A DNA stretch of 33,737 nucleotides from Daejeonella lutea (GCF_900168015.1 NZ_FUYR01000001.1:1-33737), one strand, 5' to 3'. Positions 1 through 7,464 are shown, counted from the stretch's first letter. The notes: generated from the sequence alone by a model not told the origin. Numbers and translations are program-made.

Positions 1-270
1 GAGCAAAATATCAAGACGCAGTTTGGATATCGCTATAATACGACGATCACTATTGCAGTTCTCCAAATAACCAACCAGCATAAGCTTCATAAATACAACC
101 GGATCAATGCTACGCTGGCCCTCTGAACCATAATACTTATTCGTTGCTTTATATAAAAAGCTGAAGTCGATTATCTGATTTAATCTCCTGTAGAAATTGT
201 CCTCAGGTACAGCTGAAGAAAGTTGAAAATTGAGGAAGAGCTTTTCTTGATATTTTTTCTTTCCCTGCAT
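1..270 (-). CDS. IS1182-type transposase, N-terminal 90 residues (cut by window edge)
   Basis: The reverse strand from the ATG at 270 reads without a stop to the edge and begins MQGKKKYQEKLFLNFQLSS. It then carries the blocks NFYRRL, FLYKAT, YYGSEGQRSIDPVVFMKL and LVGYLENCNSDRRI. These blocks are typical of the N-terminal domain of IS1182-family (DDE) transposases. The catalytic core would lie left of the window, so neither its integrity nor the element's left boundary can be judged. Family assignment is from remembered motif patterns; the fragment itself is intact. Confidence 0.85.
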   Translation of the reverse strand, partial: MQGKKKYQEKLFLNFQLSSAVPEDNFYRRLNQIIDFSFLYKATNKYYGSEGQRSIDPVVFMKLMLVGYLENCNSDRRIIAISKLRLDILL

Positions 271-345
271 GATCTAATTTCAGGAAAAGTGCCTTTTTAG
301 AAAAACATGAATTATCAACCGATGTTAGTTGTGCAACGGTCACGC
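1..345 (-). mobile_element. Right-hand end of an IS1182-like insertion sequence
   Basis: The transposase starts at 270 on the minus strand and is followed by about 75 bp of noncoding DNA. That stretch ends in a segment around 328-343 (GTTGTGCAACGGTCAC), which could be the terminal inverted repeat. The opposite end is outside the window, so the boundary is an estimate and no target duplication can be checked. Confidence 0.5.
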
Positions 346-366
346 AGGTCAAAAGGACCAAAACCC

Positions 367-486
367 CGCCGCTGCGCCTGCTGCTATTGAAGTTAGTGGT
401 TTGGCTTTGCTTGTGCGTTCCGCACCAGTCAATGCGGAATGACGGTGAACGGAGATTCAGTGGTAAGGCTTAAGAATCGTACACAC
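367..486 (+). repeat. Dispersed intergenic repeat, copy 1
   Basis: About 120 bp that reappear in inverted orientation at 17926-18046, roughly 80% alike by eye. Shared blocks include CCGCCGCTGCGCCTG at the left end, GGCTTTGC, a CCGCACCA...AATGCGGAATGA hairpin, GGTGAACGG, GATTCAGTG and CGTACACAC at the right end. No reading frame is conserved. A perfect 7-bp hairpin (505-521, GCGTGCC/GGCACGC) follows just outside. Confidence 0.75.
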
Positions 487-548
487 CCGGCCCTACACAG
501 CTAGGCGTGCCTGTGGCACGCTGGGAAGCGAACAACGGCTAATCCATC

Positions 549-2237
549 TTAGTTCTTCAGTGCAGACAGTGCGGTTACCAGCTCGGGACGGCCTGAATTA
601 GGGGAATTGGCGATCTGGGTTAGCTTTCGGAAATACATATTGCTTTTTGCGGGGTTAGATTTTTGTGAAGAGATGGCTGCACCGTAGAGACCGTTAAAGC
701 GGTTAGGGTGTTTTTTTAGATTGGCTTCGAAGGCAGTTAGGGCTTCGTCGGTTTTGTTCATTTGTAAAAGCATTTCCCCTAGCAACTCTCTTGCTGGTAC
801 TACTTCCCCCGGGGTTACGGGATGTTTTTCGGTAGCATCTTCCATATTGGCAGCACGTTTCATCAGCTCAAGTGCTGCGGTGTTTTTATCCTCTTTGAAT
901 AAAATCCATGCTTCGGCAGAAGCCAGCTGGATCATTACCTGGCTTGCTTCATAACTTTGACCGCGTTTCATTAAGGTATCGTAAGAAGTGCCCAGCATTT
1001 TAAACTCTGACCTGGCTGTGGTCAGATCGCCGCTGTTAGCCGCACCCAGCACCCGCGTGAAGTGAACAATAGACTTTTGCCATGGATACTTTTCCCAGGG
1101 AAAGGTCGCTGGCAACAATTTCATTTTAGCGGCATCTTTCCAATTTTTATTCTCCAGCAAATATCTTGATGGAATAGCTGCATATGCATAAGCTACTTTG
1201 AAGTTTACCGGGCTCACCTCTTTGATGGTGTTCAGGTAATCCCACTGGCCTTTAGCAAGTTTATTATCTCCCTGTTGCAAATAGGAATACATGAGGTAAT
1301 CCATTCCATGCAGCTCTTCGTCCCAGTGCCCTTTCATACCCGCGTTTTCAGCGTAACATTTGGCTGATGATACCGCGGCCAGGTTTGATCTTATATTCTC
1401 ATCCCAAAGCCCAAGCCGGGTAAAAATATGTGAAGGCATATGCTGAGCGTGGGCAGAAGACGGAGCTATAGAAGCATATTTCCGGGCAGAGGGAAGTGCG
1501 TCAGCTGCTAGTTCTGGATAATCATAACTGTGAATAATGTAATGAACGATTCCCGGATGGCCAGGTTGGCCGGGGTACAGGGAACTGAGGATGCGGAATG
1601 CCTTTTTCTGATTCTTAAAGGTCTTGTCGGTTGGATCTGCGGAGGCGTCCAGCGAAAGCGCATAAAATATAGCCGCTTCTTTATCCTCGAGGTGACTTAG
1701 GTGGATTTTCTCCATTGCCTTTTCAAAAGCAAGGCAGCGACTCTTATGATCATTTGTCTCCCAGCCGGTGTAAAACACTCCTAAAGCATCGATGTATTCG
1801 GCCTCCCGAGCAATCTTCTTTGCTATTTTCCGTGCAATGGCAATTGCTTTTGCCCCTTTGGTCAACTCTGAAGTTGATGGCGGAGCCCAGAGCGGATGAT
1901 AGTTAGACATGGCCACTCCCCAGTAAGCCATGGCACAATCAGGATCAGTCTTTATGACCTTTGCAAATACCTTTTCGGCCTCGTCATACTCGAAGGAATG
2001 GAGGAGGGCCAATCCCATATTGAAGTCCTTCTTCACAGCCTCCGTGCAGGAGGTGGGAAATTCAACTGACCCGAATTCTTTCTGTGGTGGTCCGCACCAG
2101 GCAACATTCCCCGACTTTAAATTCAGTGTGTTGCTGGGATCCCCTTTGGGTTTTTGTGTTTCCTGCATGCAGGAGAAAAAAGGTAAAAGCAGGATCAATC
2201 TCCAAGGAATGCAGTATATGGGTAATTGCTTTTTCAT
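549..2237 (-). CDS. Tetratricopeptide-repeat lipoprotein
   Basis: A 562-aa protein with a lipoprotein-type N-terminus: hydrophobic residues about 10-22 end in LPFFSC, with Cys23 the likely lipidated residue. Helical repeat segments resembling TPRs follow, for example FNMGLALLHSFEYDEAEKVF around residues 72-92 and TDEALTAFEANLKKHPN near the C-terminus, with a long alpha-helical middle. Such proteins are normally anchored in a membrane facing the periplasm and mediate protein-protein contacts; no enzymatic motif was seen. The ATG at 2237 places the signal peptide directly at the start. It is monocistronic, on the same strand as the EF-hand gene but separated from it by a terminator. The partner and role are unknown. 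Confidence 0.75.
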   Translation of the reverse strand: MKKQLPIYCIPWRLILLLPFFSCMQETQKPKGDPSNTLNLKSGNVAWCGPPQKEFGSVEFPTSCTEAVKKDFNMGLALLHSFEYDEAEKVFAKVIKTDPDCAMAYWGVAMSNYHPLWAPPSTSELTKGAKAIAIARKIAKKIAREAEYIDALGVFYTGWETNDHKSRCLAFEKAMEKIHLSHLEDKEAAIFYALSLDASADPTDKTFKNQKKAFRILSSLYPGQPGHPGIVHYIIHSYDYPELAADALPSARKYASIAPSSAHAQHMPSHIFTRLGLWDENIRSNLAAVSSAKCYAENAGMKGHWDEELHGMDYLMYSYLQQGDNKLAKGQWDYLNTIKEVSPVNFKVAYAYAAIPSRYLLENKNWKDAAKMKLLPATFPWEKYPWQKSIVHFTRVLGAANSGDLTTARSEFKMLGTSYDTLMKRGQSYEASQVMIQLASAEAWILFKEDKNTAALELMKRAANMEDATEKHPVTPGEVVPARELLGEMLLQMNKTDEALTAFEANLKKHPNRFNGLYGAAISSQKSNPAKSNMYFRKLTQIANSPNSGRPELVTALSALKN

Positions 2238-2274
2238 AAGGCTGGATTGATCTTACAACTTACCTAAAATTAAG

Positions 2275-2311
2275 GTATAAAAAAAGCCGCCCTGTCTAAG
2301 GGGCGGCTTTT
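2275..2311 (-). terminator. Rho-independent terminator of the EF-hand gene
   Basis: Perfect 11-bp stem (2282-2292 with 2301-2311) around an 8-nt loop. On the minus strand it is followed by a run of T (complement of the A-run at 2279-2285). It lies 24 bp past the stop of the EF-hand gene and upstream of the TPR gene. Confidence 0.85.
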
Positions 2312-2334
2312 CAAACTATTAACCTAAACAATAC

Positions 2335-2859
2335 TTATTTCATTTTGCGGCCTACTGCTGTAGGTTTCCGTGATCCCGCTGGTCTGGTGGCTTTTCCCGG
2401 AGTTGCGGTTTGACCGCCACGGGTCATTCGATCTCCACTTCTGCCATTGGTGCGTGCCACATCACTTACTGCTTCACCTTTTTCTCTTCCCTGACGATCG
2501 GTGCCTCTTGCTGTGCCGCTCACGTCACGACCATGGTTATCCCGATCAGTGGAACCGTTAAGCAGTCCGTCATCATTACGGTCAAGCTCGCGATTTGCCT
2601 TGCGGGTTTCTTTACGAGCCATTTTGGCAGCCTTCCGAGCCTCTTTTTCCTCTGGTGAAAAGACTCCGTCCTGGTTCACGTCGTAAACACTTTTATCAAT
2701 ATGGTCTATATCACCCTTGTTCTTCTTTGTATGATCTTTTCCAAGACGGTCCAAAACCTGTTCCTTGGTTTCGCGCTGTCTGGTCCTGTTGGTATTTGTT
2801 TGTGCAAAAGCAGTTACCGCTAACAATGCAATGGCTGCTGATAATACTAACTTCTTCAT
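2335..2859 (-). CDS. Secreted EF-hand calcium-binding protein
   Basis: A 174-aa protein with a clear signal peptide (MKKLVLSAAIALLAVTAFAQ, cleavage probably after Ala19). Residues 60-71, DVNQDGVFSPEE, form a canonical EF-hand loop with acidic or polar ligands at 1, 3, 5 and 9 and Glu at 12. A second loop at 93-104 (DRNDDGLLNGST) keeps positions 1, 3 and 5 but lacks the Glu at 12, so it may bind weakly. The rest is strongly basic and low-complexity (Arg/Lys/Gly/Thr), probably disordered. This is a periplasmic or exported protein with possible calcium-dependent behaviour; the function is unknown. Confidence 0.8.
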   Translation of the reverse strand: MKKLVLSAAIALLAVTAFAQTNTNRTRQRETKEQVLDRLGKDHTKKNKGDIDHIDKSVYDVNQDGVFSPEEKEARKAAKMARKETRKANRELDRNDDGLLNGSTDRDNHGRDVSGTARGTDRQGREKGEAVSDVARTNGRSGDRMTRGGQTATPGKATRPAGSRKPTAVGRKMK

Positions 2860-3069
2860 AGTGTTTGTTCAAGTTTATATATATAAAGGTAGTATGCGGA
2901 GATGAAGGGAAGATGAAGATTAGACTGCGAAATTCATTATACCATATCCTGACACACGAAAGACAAATCGAGTAGCAGAGGTCTATTGTTCAGATCCTTG
3001 AATGGTATTTCAAACTTTTACAAAATGTATTTTAGAATTACAGGGGATTTCCGTAAAATTGCAGCGTTC

Positions 3070-3095
3070 TCCGCCATAGCTTCAGCGACGGCGGA
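3070..3095 (+). repeat. 26-bp palindromic repeat, unit 1
   Basis: Imperfect palindrome starting TCCGCC and ending GGCGGA, with a TAGC...AGCG core. It matches the reverse complement of the unit at 3163-3188 at most positions. Located between the EF-hand gene and the tRNA. Confidence 0.65.
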
Positions 3096-3162
3096 CGGCA
3101 ACAAACCGATTCTCCAAGCTCGGTGGGACAATAGTCCTACTTATGCAAGTGTTCGTCGGACA

Positions 3163-3188
3163 TCCGACTACGCTAAGGCTACGTCGGA
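3163..3188 (-). repeat. 26-bp palindromic repeat, unit 2
   Basis: Starts TCCGAC and ends GTCGGA, with the same core as unit 1 when read on the opposite strand. It ends 5 bp before the tRNA acceptor stem. A further GTCGGA-CA-TCCGAC inverted repeat precedes it at 3155-3168. Confidence 0.65.
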
Positions 3189-3193
3189 CAAGG

Positions 3194-3267
3194 GCGCCCA
3201 TAGCTCAGTTGGTTAGAGTAGAAGACTCATAATCTTTTGGTCCCTGGTTCGAGCCCAGGTGGGCGCA
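3194..3267 (+). tRNA. tRNA-Met (anticodon CAT)
   Basis: A full cloverleaf is visible. The acceptor stem GCGCCCA (3194-3200) pairs with TGGGCGC (3260-3266), with A3267 as discriminator. The D-arm is 3203-3219. The anticodon stem is 3221-3225/3233-3237 around loop CTCATAA, with CAT at 3228-3230. The T-stem CCTGG/CCAGG encloses TTCGAGC. CCA is not encoded. It is probably elongator Met; a lysidine-modified tRNA-Ile2 with the same anticodon cannot be excluded. Its 3' end is the insertion site of the mobile element, so the 3' part from 3246 is probably element-derived but identical in sequence. Confidence 0.93.
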
Positions 3268-3272
3268 CGAAG
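3246..3272 (+). repeat. att repeat, tRNA-side copy (attL)
   Basis: This 27-bp sequence runs from GGTTCGAGCCC in the T-arm to 5 nt past the discriminator and is identical to 14171-14197. It completes the functional tRNA. Sequence beyond it differs completely from that beyond the distal copy. Confidence 0.92.
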
Positions 3273-3291
3273 TACTAGTTCATTCTAGTTC

Positions 3292-3327
3292 AAAACCCTG
3301 TAAAAAGTCTGATTTACAGGGTTTTTT
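3292..3327 (+). terminator. Rho-independent terminator supplied by the element, downstream of tRNA-Met
   Basis: Perfect 13-bp stem (3292-3304 with 3313-3325) around an 8-nt loop, ending in TTTTTT. It lies inside the element just past attL, so it now ends the tRNA transcript in place of the ancestral terminator at 14196-14223. Confidence 0.88.
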
Positions 3328-3409
3328 GCTTTCTTTTAGTCTATATCAATTCATATCAATCTACCGTTCTGGTTACCAATCCGACTACCTGTTTTTAGTT
3401 TTACCTTTG

Positions 3410-3516
3410 AGGTAACACAAAGTGCTGTAAGTGATTGAATATCGGTTATTTACGGCCTTAAAAGTTAACGAAAATGGCCTTGTTTTCAGGCTGTTTGTGT
3501 TACCTCTGTGTTACCT
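3410..3516 (+). repeat. Cluster of GTGTTACCT sites: candidate recombinase arm-binding sites
   Basis: GTGTTACCT occurs directly at 3497-3505 and 3508-3516, an 11-bp step that would put both on the same helix face, and inverted at 3410-3418. The cluster lies between attL and the integrase start. Arm-type sites next to attP are known for IntDOT and lambda-like recombinases; the assignment here is inferred from position and repetition. Confidence 0.5.
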
Positions 3517-3573
3517 GTAATTGATCCAAAAAACGGGATGTATTGTATGAATTTAAGCTAAAAAAGCAATTTT

Positions 3574-4805
3574 ATGAGAACATCACAGTCATTCGGAATC
3601 CATTTCACTATCAGAGCTGATAAAGTAAGAGATGGAAAAGCACCAGTTTATGCATGCGTTACGGTTAACAGGAAGCGCTGTTATATCGCATTGAAGCAGT
3701 TGGTAGAAGTTAAAAGCTGGGATAACGTCAAAGGAACGTTAAAAGGCAGCAGGGAAGAATTTAAAAGTATTAATCACTATTTGCATGAAGTTCGGATGGC
3801 CATCGGCACCTGCTACCAGCAACTAAGTTTAAAAGGCAGGATAGTAAATGCTGATGCCATCAAGGATGCATTTTTAGGAACGGCAGAAGAAGTACATACC
3901 TTAAGCAGCCTCTTTGAGTAACATAATGAAACGGCTACCAGCACTTTAAAATGGAGCACGCTTAAACACTACTATGTTACTCAGCGTTATTTGGTTAAGT
4001 TCATTCAAAAGCAATTCAAATCTGCCGATTTATATCTCGATGAACTGATTATAAATTCATTTATGATTTTGAGACCTTCCTTCGAAATCATAAGCCGGTT
4101 GATCACCAGAAGCCAATGAACAACAACGGTGTAATGAAGCATATTATTCGCGTTAAAAAGATGGTTCACCTGGCTATCCGGCTGGAATGGATCTCCAAGG
4201 ACCCGTTCGCCAATTATAAACTTAAAATATTTAAGGTAAACCGGGAGCATCTGTCGGAAAAGGAACTTGCTACCATGGAAAGCAAGGTCTTTGAAATTGA
4301 CCGGATTGATATGATTCGGGATTTGTTCGTGTTCTGCTGCTATACCGGACTAACTTATGTGGATGTTATCAATCTGAAACATGATAATATCGTAGAAGCT
4401 TCTGACGGAGAAATGTGGTTGCGTACCTGCAGACAGAAGACGGATATTCCGGTTAATACTCCGCTTCTTCCCAAAGCAGTAGAAATCTTAAAGAAGTATA
4501 AAGGGAACCCAAGAGCGGCAGTAACCAACACGGTTTTTCCGGTGATCTCCAATCAGAAGGTTAATGCGTACCTGAAAGAAATCGCTTCTATATGCGGGAT
4601 AACAAAGAATATCACCTTCCATTTGGCGAGACATACGTTTGCGACTACGGTTACGCTTTCTAATGGGGTACCTATTGAGACGGTGAGTAAGATGTTGGGG
4701 CACACCAAGATTGCAACGACTCAGATTTATGCTAAGGTGCTGGAGAAGAAGATTAGTGAGGATATGGCGGCGTTGAAATCTAAACTAGCGAATCTTTCAT
4801 GTTAG
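3574..4805 (+). pseudogene. Bacteroides-type tyrosine recombinase (integrase), broken by a stop and a frameshift
   Basis: Residues 1-115 (3574-3918) are an arm-binding/N-terminal domain of the Bacteroidetes integrase family, then an in-frame TAA interrupts at 3919. The same frame continues as recognisable core-binding sequence (STLKHYYVTQRYLVKFI) until about 4047. One base, probably a G, is missing there, and the reading shifts to the frame of the segment that runs to 4805. That segment holds the catalytic domain: RDLFVFCCYTGLTYVDV (box I region, with Thr where many relatives have Arg, as remembered for IntDOT-like enzymes), HLARHTFAT (H-x-x-R) and MLGHTKIATTQIYAKV (His and nucleophile Tyr). 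Full length would be about 410 residues, normal for the family. Active residues survive, but two lesions should abolish the protein unless they are sequencing errors. Confidence 0.85.
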
Positions 4806-4903
4806 TAGGTTAATCTTCATATAAAGTAGTGCGTGCGTCTAGCTTCGGCTTGTTAGTTAATTATAGTACAGACATATTGTATATTATAAACTTATACCGT
4901 AAA

Positions 4904-4933
4904 TTTGTGTTAGTTAGTTATGCTATAGGTTTA
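4904..4933 (+). promoter_or_regulatory. Candidate Bacteroidota promoter for the toxin-antitoxin-like pair
   Basis: TTTG at 4904-4907, an 18-nt spacer, then TAGGTTTA at 4926-4933, one mismatch from the TAnnTTTG consensus. It lies 25 bp upstream of the ATG at 4959. The region is AT-rich, so chance matches are possible. Confidence 0.35.
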
Positions 4934-4958
4934 TAGATAACGTGATAATTCTAAATAT

Positions 4959-5120
4959 ATGAGCGAGAAAGATCTTAAAGAGTTAATGAACCTAGTTAAG
5001 CAAGAGCTTAAGAATGGTGTGACAAAAGAAGAAGCTTTGCGTTCTTTAGTGTCGGCTGGTATTCTAGATGATGAAGGGCATTATACCAAAACCTATAAAG
5101 AGCTAGACACCGTTAGTTAA
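4959..5120 (+). CDS. 53-aa protein, putative antitoxin of the adjoining ART-like gene
   Basis: A short ORF beginning MSEKDLKELMNLVKQELKNG and ending TYKELDTVS, charged and predicted mostly helical. The middle KEEALRSLVSAGILDDEGHYTK resembles the helical segment of small proteins found before ART-like toxins in other bacteria (from memory, not searched). Its TAA stop shares one base with the ATG of the next gene (TAATG at 5118-5122), which implies translational coupling and one transcript. The antitoxin role is inferred from size and context only. The ATG was chosen because it gives the full open frame after the AT-rich leader. Confidence 0.6.
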   Translation: MSEKDLKELMNLVKQELKNGVTKEEALRSLVSAGILDDEGHYTKTYKELDTVS

Positions 5121-5782
5121 TGTATGAATTAAGACCAAACTTAATTCTGGGATTTCACGGCTGCGATCAGTCTGTCAGTGAGGCCCTCCTAAAAAATCCC
5201 AAAAATATACTGAAAAGTGAGAAGCCTTATGACTGGCTGGGACACGGCATGTATTTCTGGGAGAACGACCTCGAAAGGGCCACTGAATGGGCCAAGAACA
5301 AAGAACGATTGGGTGAAATAAAGAAAGCATCTGTAATCGGAGCAGTTATTCATTTAGGGGTCTGCTGCGATTTTCTCGATAGAAGCTATATCAAGCTCAT
5401 TAGCTCATTCTATGAGCTGATGAAAATTCATTACGAAGCTCTGGGAATTCCACTGCCTGTAAATACGGATGCTAAAAGCGATCCCAATAGAGACAAGTTG
5501 TTAAGGCATTTAGACTGTGCAACGATTGAATTTATGCATCAAAAGATATTTGAAGCTTATCAATTGGAAGTAGCTAGTTCAGGATTCAGCAGCAAGAAGA
5601 TATTTGACTCTACTAGAGGGGTGTTCACGGAAGGTGAGCCAGCTTTTAAAGGGGCTGGGCTACTTGATAAAAGTCATATTCAAATTTGTATTAGAAATCT
5701 AAATTGCATTAAAGGGTTCTTCTTACCTAGAAAGGAAACTGATTTTATACAGATTTTGACAAAAGAATATGGTTCAAAATAG
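5120..5782 (+). CDS. Putative ADP-ribosyltransferase-fold toxin-like protein
   Basis: A 220-aa soluble protein without a signal peptide. Residues 10-15 (LGFHGC) and 37-47 (YDWLGHGMYFW) resemble the 'HG' strand and 'G-x-G-x-Y-F' strand of the PARP/ART catalytic fold. The following ERATEWAKN helix fits too, and TEGEPA (about 170-175) could supply the Glu of an H-Y-E triad with its ExE. This would predict NAD+-dependent ADP-ribosylation of an unknown target. It overlaps the upstream 53-aa gene by one base, a classic toxin-antitoxin arrangement, though the small-gene-first order is only suggestive. I do not recognise a named family with certainty; DUF3990-like proteins are the nearest idea. The fold assignment is an inference from motifs. 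Confidence 0.6.
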   Translation: MYELRPNLILGFHGCDQSVSEALLKNPKNILKSEKPYDWLGHGMYFWENDLERATEWAKNKERLGEIKKASVIGAVIHLGVCCDFLDRSYIKLISSFYELMKIHYEALGIPLPVNTDAKSDPNRDKLLRHLDCATIEFMHQKIFEAYQLEVASSGFSSKKIFDSTRGVFTEGEPAFKGAGLLDKSHIQICIRNLNCIKGFFLPRKETDFIQILTKEYGSK

Positions 5783-5827
5783 ATAACGACTGTTTGCTCG
5801 AACCTGTTGTAATCTTACCACTCTTAT

Positions 5828-5927
5828 TCCCATTCCTTAGTTCAGCCGGCGTTTTTCTAAATCCATGAATCCGACAAGAGAACAGAAAATAATCTACTGC
5901 AAGGAGACTTTGGCGGTGAAAGCTCTT
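5828..5927 (+). repeat. 100-bp imperfect direct repeat, copy 1
   Basis: Aligns with 6801-6900 over exactly 100 bp with few gaps. Shared blocks are TCCCATTCCTT near the start, CAAGAGAACA in the middle, AAGGAGA, and GTGAAAGCTCTT at the end. No gene is recognised in it. With copy 2 it flanks the DUF6088 gene. Confidence 0.7.
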
Positions 5928-6013
5928 GATTGACCAAGGTTGGGTTCAGTTGGCAACTATTAATAAGAGCTGTATTCGTATTAGCTTAGGGAAATCTCTT
6001 CGTCCTGCAGTAG

Positions 6014-6610
6014 TTAGGAGGCATTCTGTTTAATCGGAGATTCTAATAGCGGGGCTAATATCTTTTTTGTCTTTGCATTCCCGTATTTCGAAACATCGCG
6101 TTTCAGCTTCCTGGTGTCCATCGTACGAACTTTAAGCGCTACATTTTTTAAAACTTCTGCCGGATCTTCAGCAAGAGATTCAAGATTATTTAACAGGTCA
6201 ACTATCAAGAATTCTTTGGTTACTTTGCTCGGAAAGTGTGGCTTCATGCGGAAGGAAAATTTCCTGTTTCCTAGCTTGAATTCACCGTGCCGTTTATGAT
6301 TATATACGGTTCTTTCATTATACAACTGGGTAGTACCAACTCCTAAACTATTATAAGAGCTTGGCGAAGTAAGCAGGAACCTATCATCTTTAAGAAAGCT
6401 TCTTATCAAAACCTCTTCCTCCGGTGGAGTTTTACCAAAGGCACTTAATTTCGGGTAATAGTATAAGCCCTGAGAAAGTTTTTGAAGTGTATCTTCCTCA
6501 ACCAGAGCATCAAGAAGCCGATCAACTGATTTAGACCATTTGGCTAAATCATCCCGGCGATATACCTGGCCTCTTTTAAGATGCTTTTTTAATTCCTCGA
6601 GCCTGTTCAT
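6014..6610 (-). CDS. DUF6088 / AbiEi-like antitoxin-type protein, no toxin partner
   Basis: A 198-aa protein. Residues about 1-55 read as a winged-helix domain (LKRGQVYRRDDLAKW, SVDRLLDALVEEDTLQKLSQGLYYYPK), followed by the DUF6088 core with PSSYNSLGVGTTQLYNERTVY. The family is annotated as AbiEi-type antitoxins of type IV systems, where it normally precedes an AbiEii nucleotidyltransferase toxin that it represses or counteracts. No AbiEii gene is present: the 230 bp downstream are noncoding. Two 100-bp direct repeats flank this gene, which suggests rearrangement or loss. It may have been kept as a standalone regulator or be decaying. ATG at 6610. Confidence 0.8.
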   Translation of the reverse strand: MNRLEELKKHLKRGQVYRRDDLAKWSKSVDRLLDALVEEDTLQKLSQGLYYYPKLSAFGKTPPEEEVLIRSFLKDDRFLLTSPSSYNSLGVGTTQLYNERTVYNHKRHGEFKLGNRKFSFRMKPHFPSKVTKEFLIVDLLNNLESLAEDPAEVLKNVALKVRTMDTRKLKRDVSKYGNAKTKKILAPLLESPIKQNAS

Positions 6611-6800
6611 GCTTTCTTTAGTACAAAAATAGTGCTAATTATTTACAATGTGTAAATATTTTTATTAAAAATTCATGCAGATTATTCAGGTATATACCTC
6701 ATAATAAGATAGTATGCTTGTTGATGTGTATATAATTGTAATTGCAATAACTCTCCGGAAAGATATGAGAAGTATAATTCTTAACGAGACTCATACACTA

Positions 6801-6900
6801 TCCCATTCCTTTGTTAAGCCACCACCCTCGAAGTGAGTGAACCTGTCAAGAGAACATGGAATAAATCGGACGAAGGAGAATTTATGCCGTGAAAGCTCTT
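6801..6900 (+). repeat. 100-bp imperfect direct repeat, copy 2
   Basis: Second copy of the repeat at 5828-5927, in the same orientation, lying between the DUF6922 gene and the DUF6088 gene. The rest of the 6611-6946 gap is AT-rich and shows nothing recognisable. Confidence 0.7.
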
Positions 6901-6946
6901 TACTGGTGAAATGAACGTGAGACATTTGCTTCTCAAAGAATGGGTA

Positions 6947-7234
6947 TCAGATTGCAAACCGAGCAAATGCAGGAATTTGATATCTCTCTGCCACAAGAAT
7001 ACAGACCTTGTTGCTTATCCTTTCCCTTGTGGACTTTAACACATTTACTATTTCATCCTTTGTGTAAACTTCCTCAAGGCTAATTATATCATTCAAAAAA
7101 GTAGCAGGGGTAGTTGCAACTAGGGCCCGTGGAATAATAATATCCATGTCCCTATTTAAATCCAGGGTATGGATATCTAAATCCCATACTAGGTGCTTTG
7201 GAAGAATATCAGATATGTTGTGTTGCTCCTTCAC
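6947..7234 (-). CDS. DUF6922 family protein
   Basis: A 95-aa protein with the family pattern ISDILPKHLVWDLDIHTLD at the start, IIPRAL in the middle and RERISNKVCILVAERYQIP at the end. Homologues in Bacteroidetes often neighbour AbiEii-type nucleotidyltransferase genes (from memory), and here the same strand carries the AbiEi-like DUF6088 gene 336 bp further on. This pair is probably what remains of an AbiE-like locus. It is full length for the family; the biochemical role is unknown. The start at 7234 puts M directly before the conserved block. Confidence 0.75.
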   Translation of the reverse strand: MKEQHNISDILPKHLVWDLDIHTLDLNRDMDIIIPRALVATTPATFLNDIISLEEVYTKDEIVNVLKSTRERISNKVCILVAERYQIPAFARFAI

Positions 7235-7332
7235 CTTACAAAGATACCTCTTAATACCTGGATAAAAGCTATGGCTGCTTCCCCAAAATTGGATTTAATA
7301 AACGATCAGACCATCTCTTTTTGAATGGTCAG

Positions 7333-7464
7333 CAAGATGTACATTTGCTACACAAATGAATCTTGCCTTCCGGGAAGAAGCCCTGATTCTCCGGCTTCAG
7401 CAAGATGTACGTTTGTATTACAAACTACTCTTGCCTATGACAAAAATCCTCCGAAGTCGGATTT
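7333..7464. ncRNA. Candidate structured RNA: tandem stem-loops next to the reverse transcriptase gene
   Basis: Four hairpins lie in series. 7333-7365 has CAAGA/TCTTG outside CATTTG/CAAATG. 7377-7398 is GAAGCC/GGCTTC. 7401-7433 repeats the first hairpin with the inner stem changed to GTTTGT/ACAAAC. 7442-7464 is AAAATCC/GGATTTT, which resembles a terminator in either direction (T5 on the minus strand). Both partners of the inner stem differ between the two 33-nt units while pairing is kept, which argues for selection on structure. It lies 310 bp past the stop of the RT on the RT's strand. Orientation and transcription are not established. Confidence 0.5.

Noticed and set aside
2986-3216. 76-aa open frame
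   Set aside because: It runs through both palindromic repeats into the tRNA; no protein-like character.
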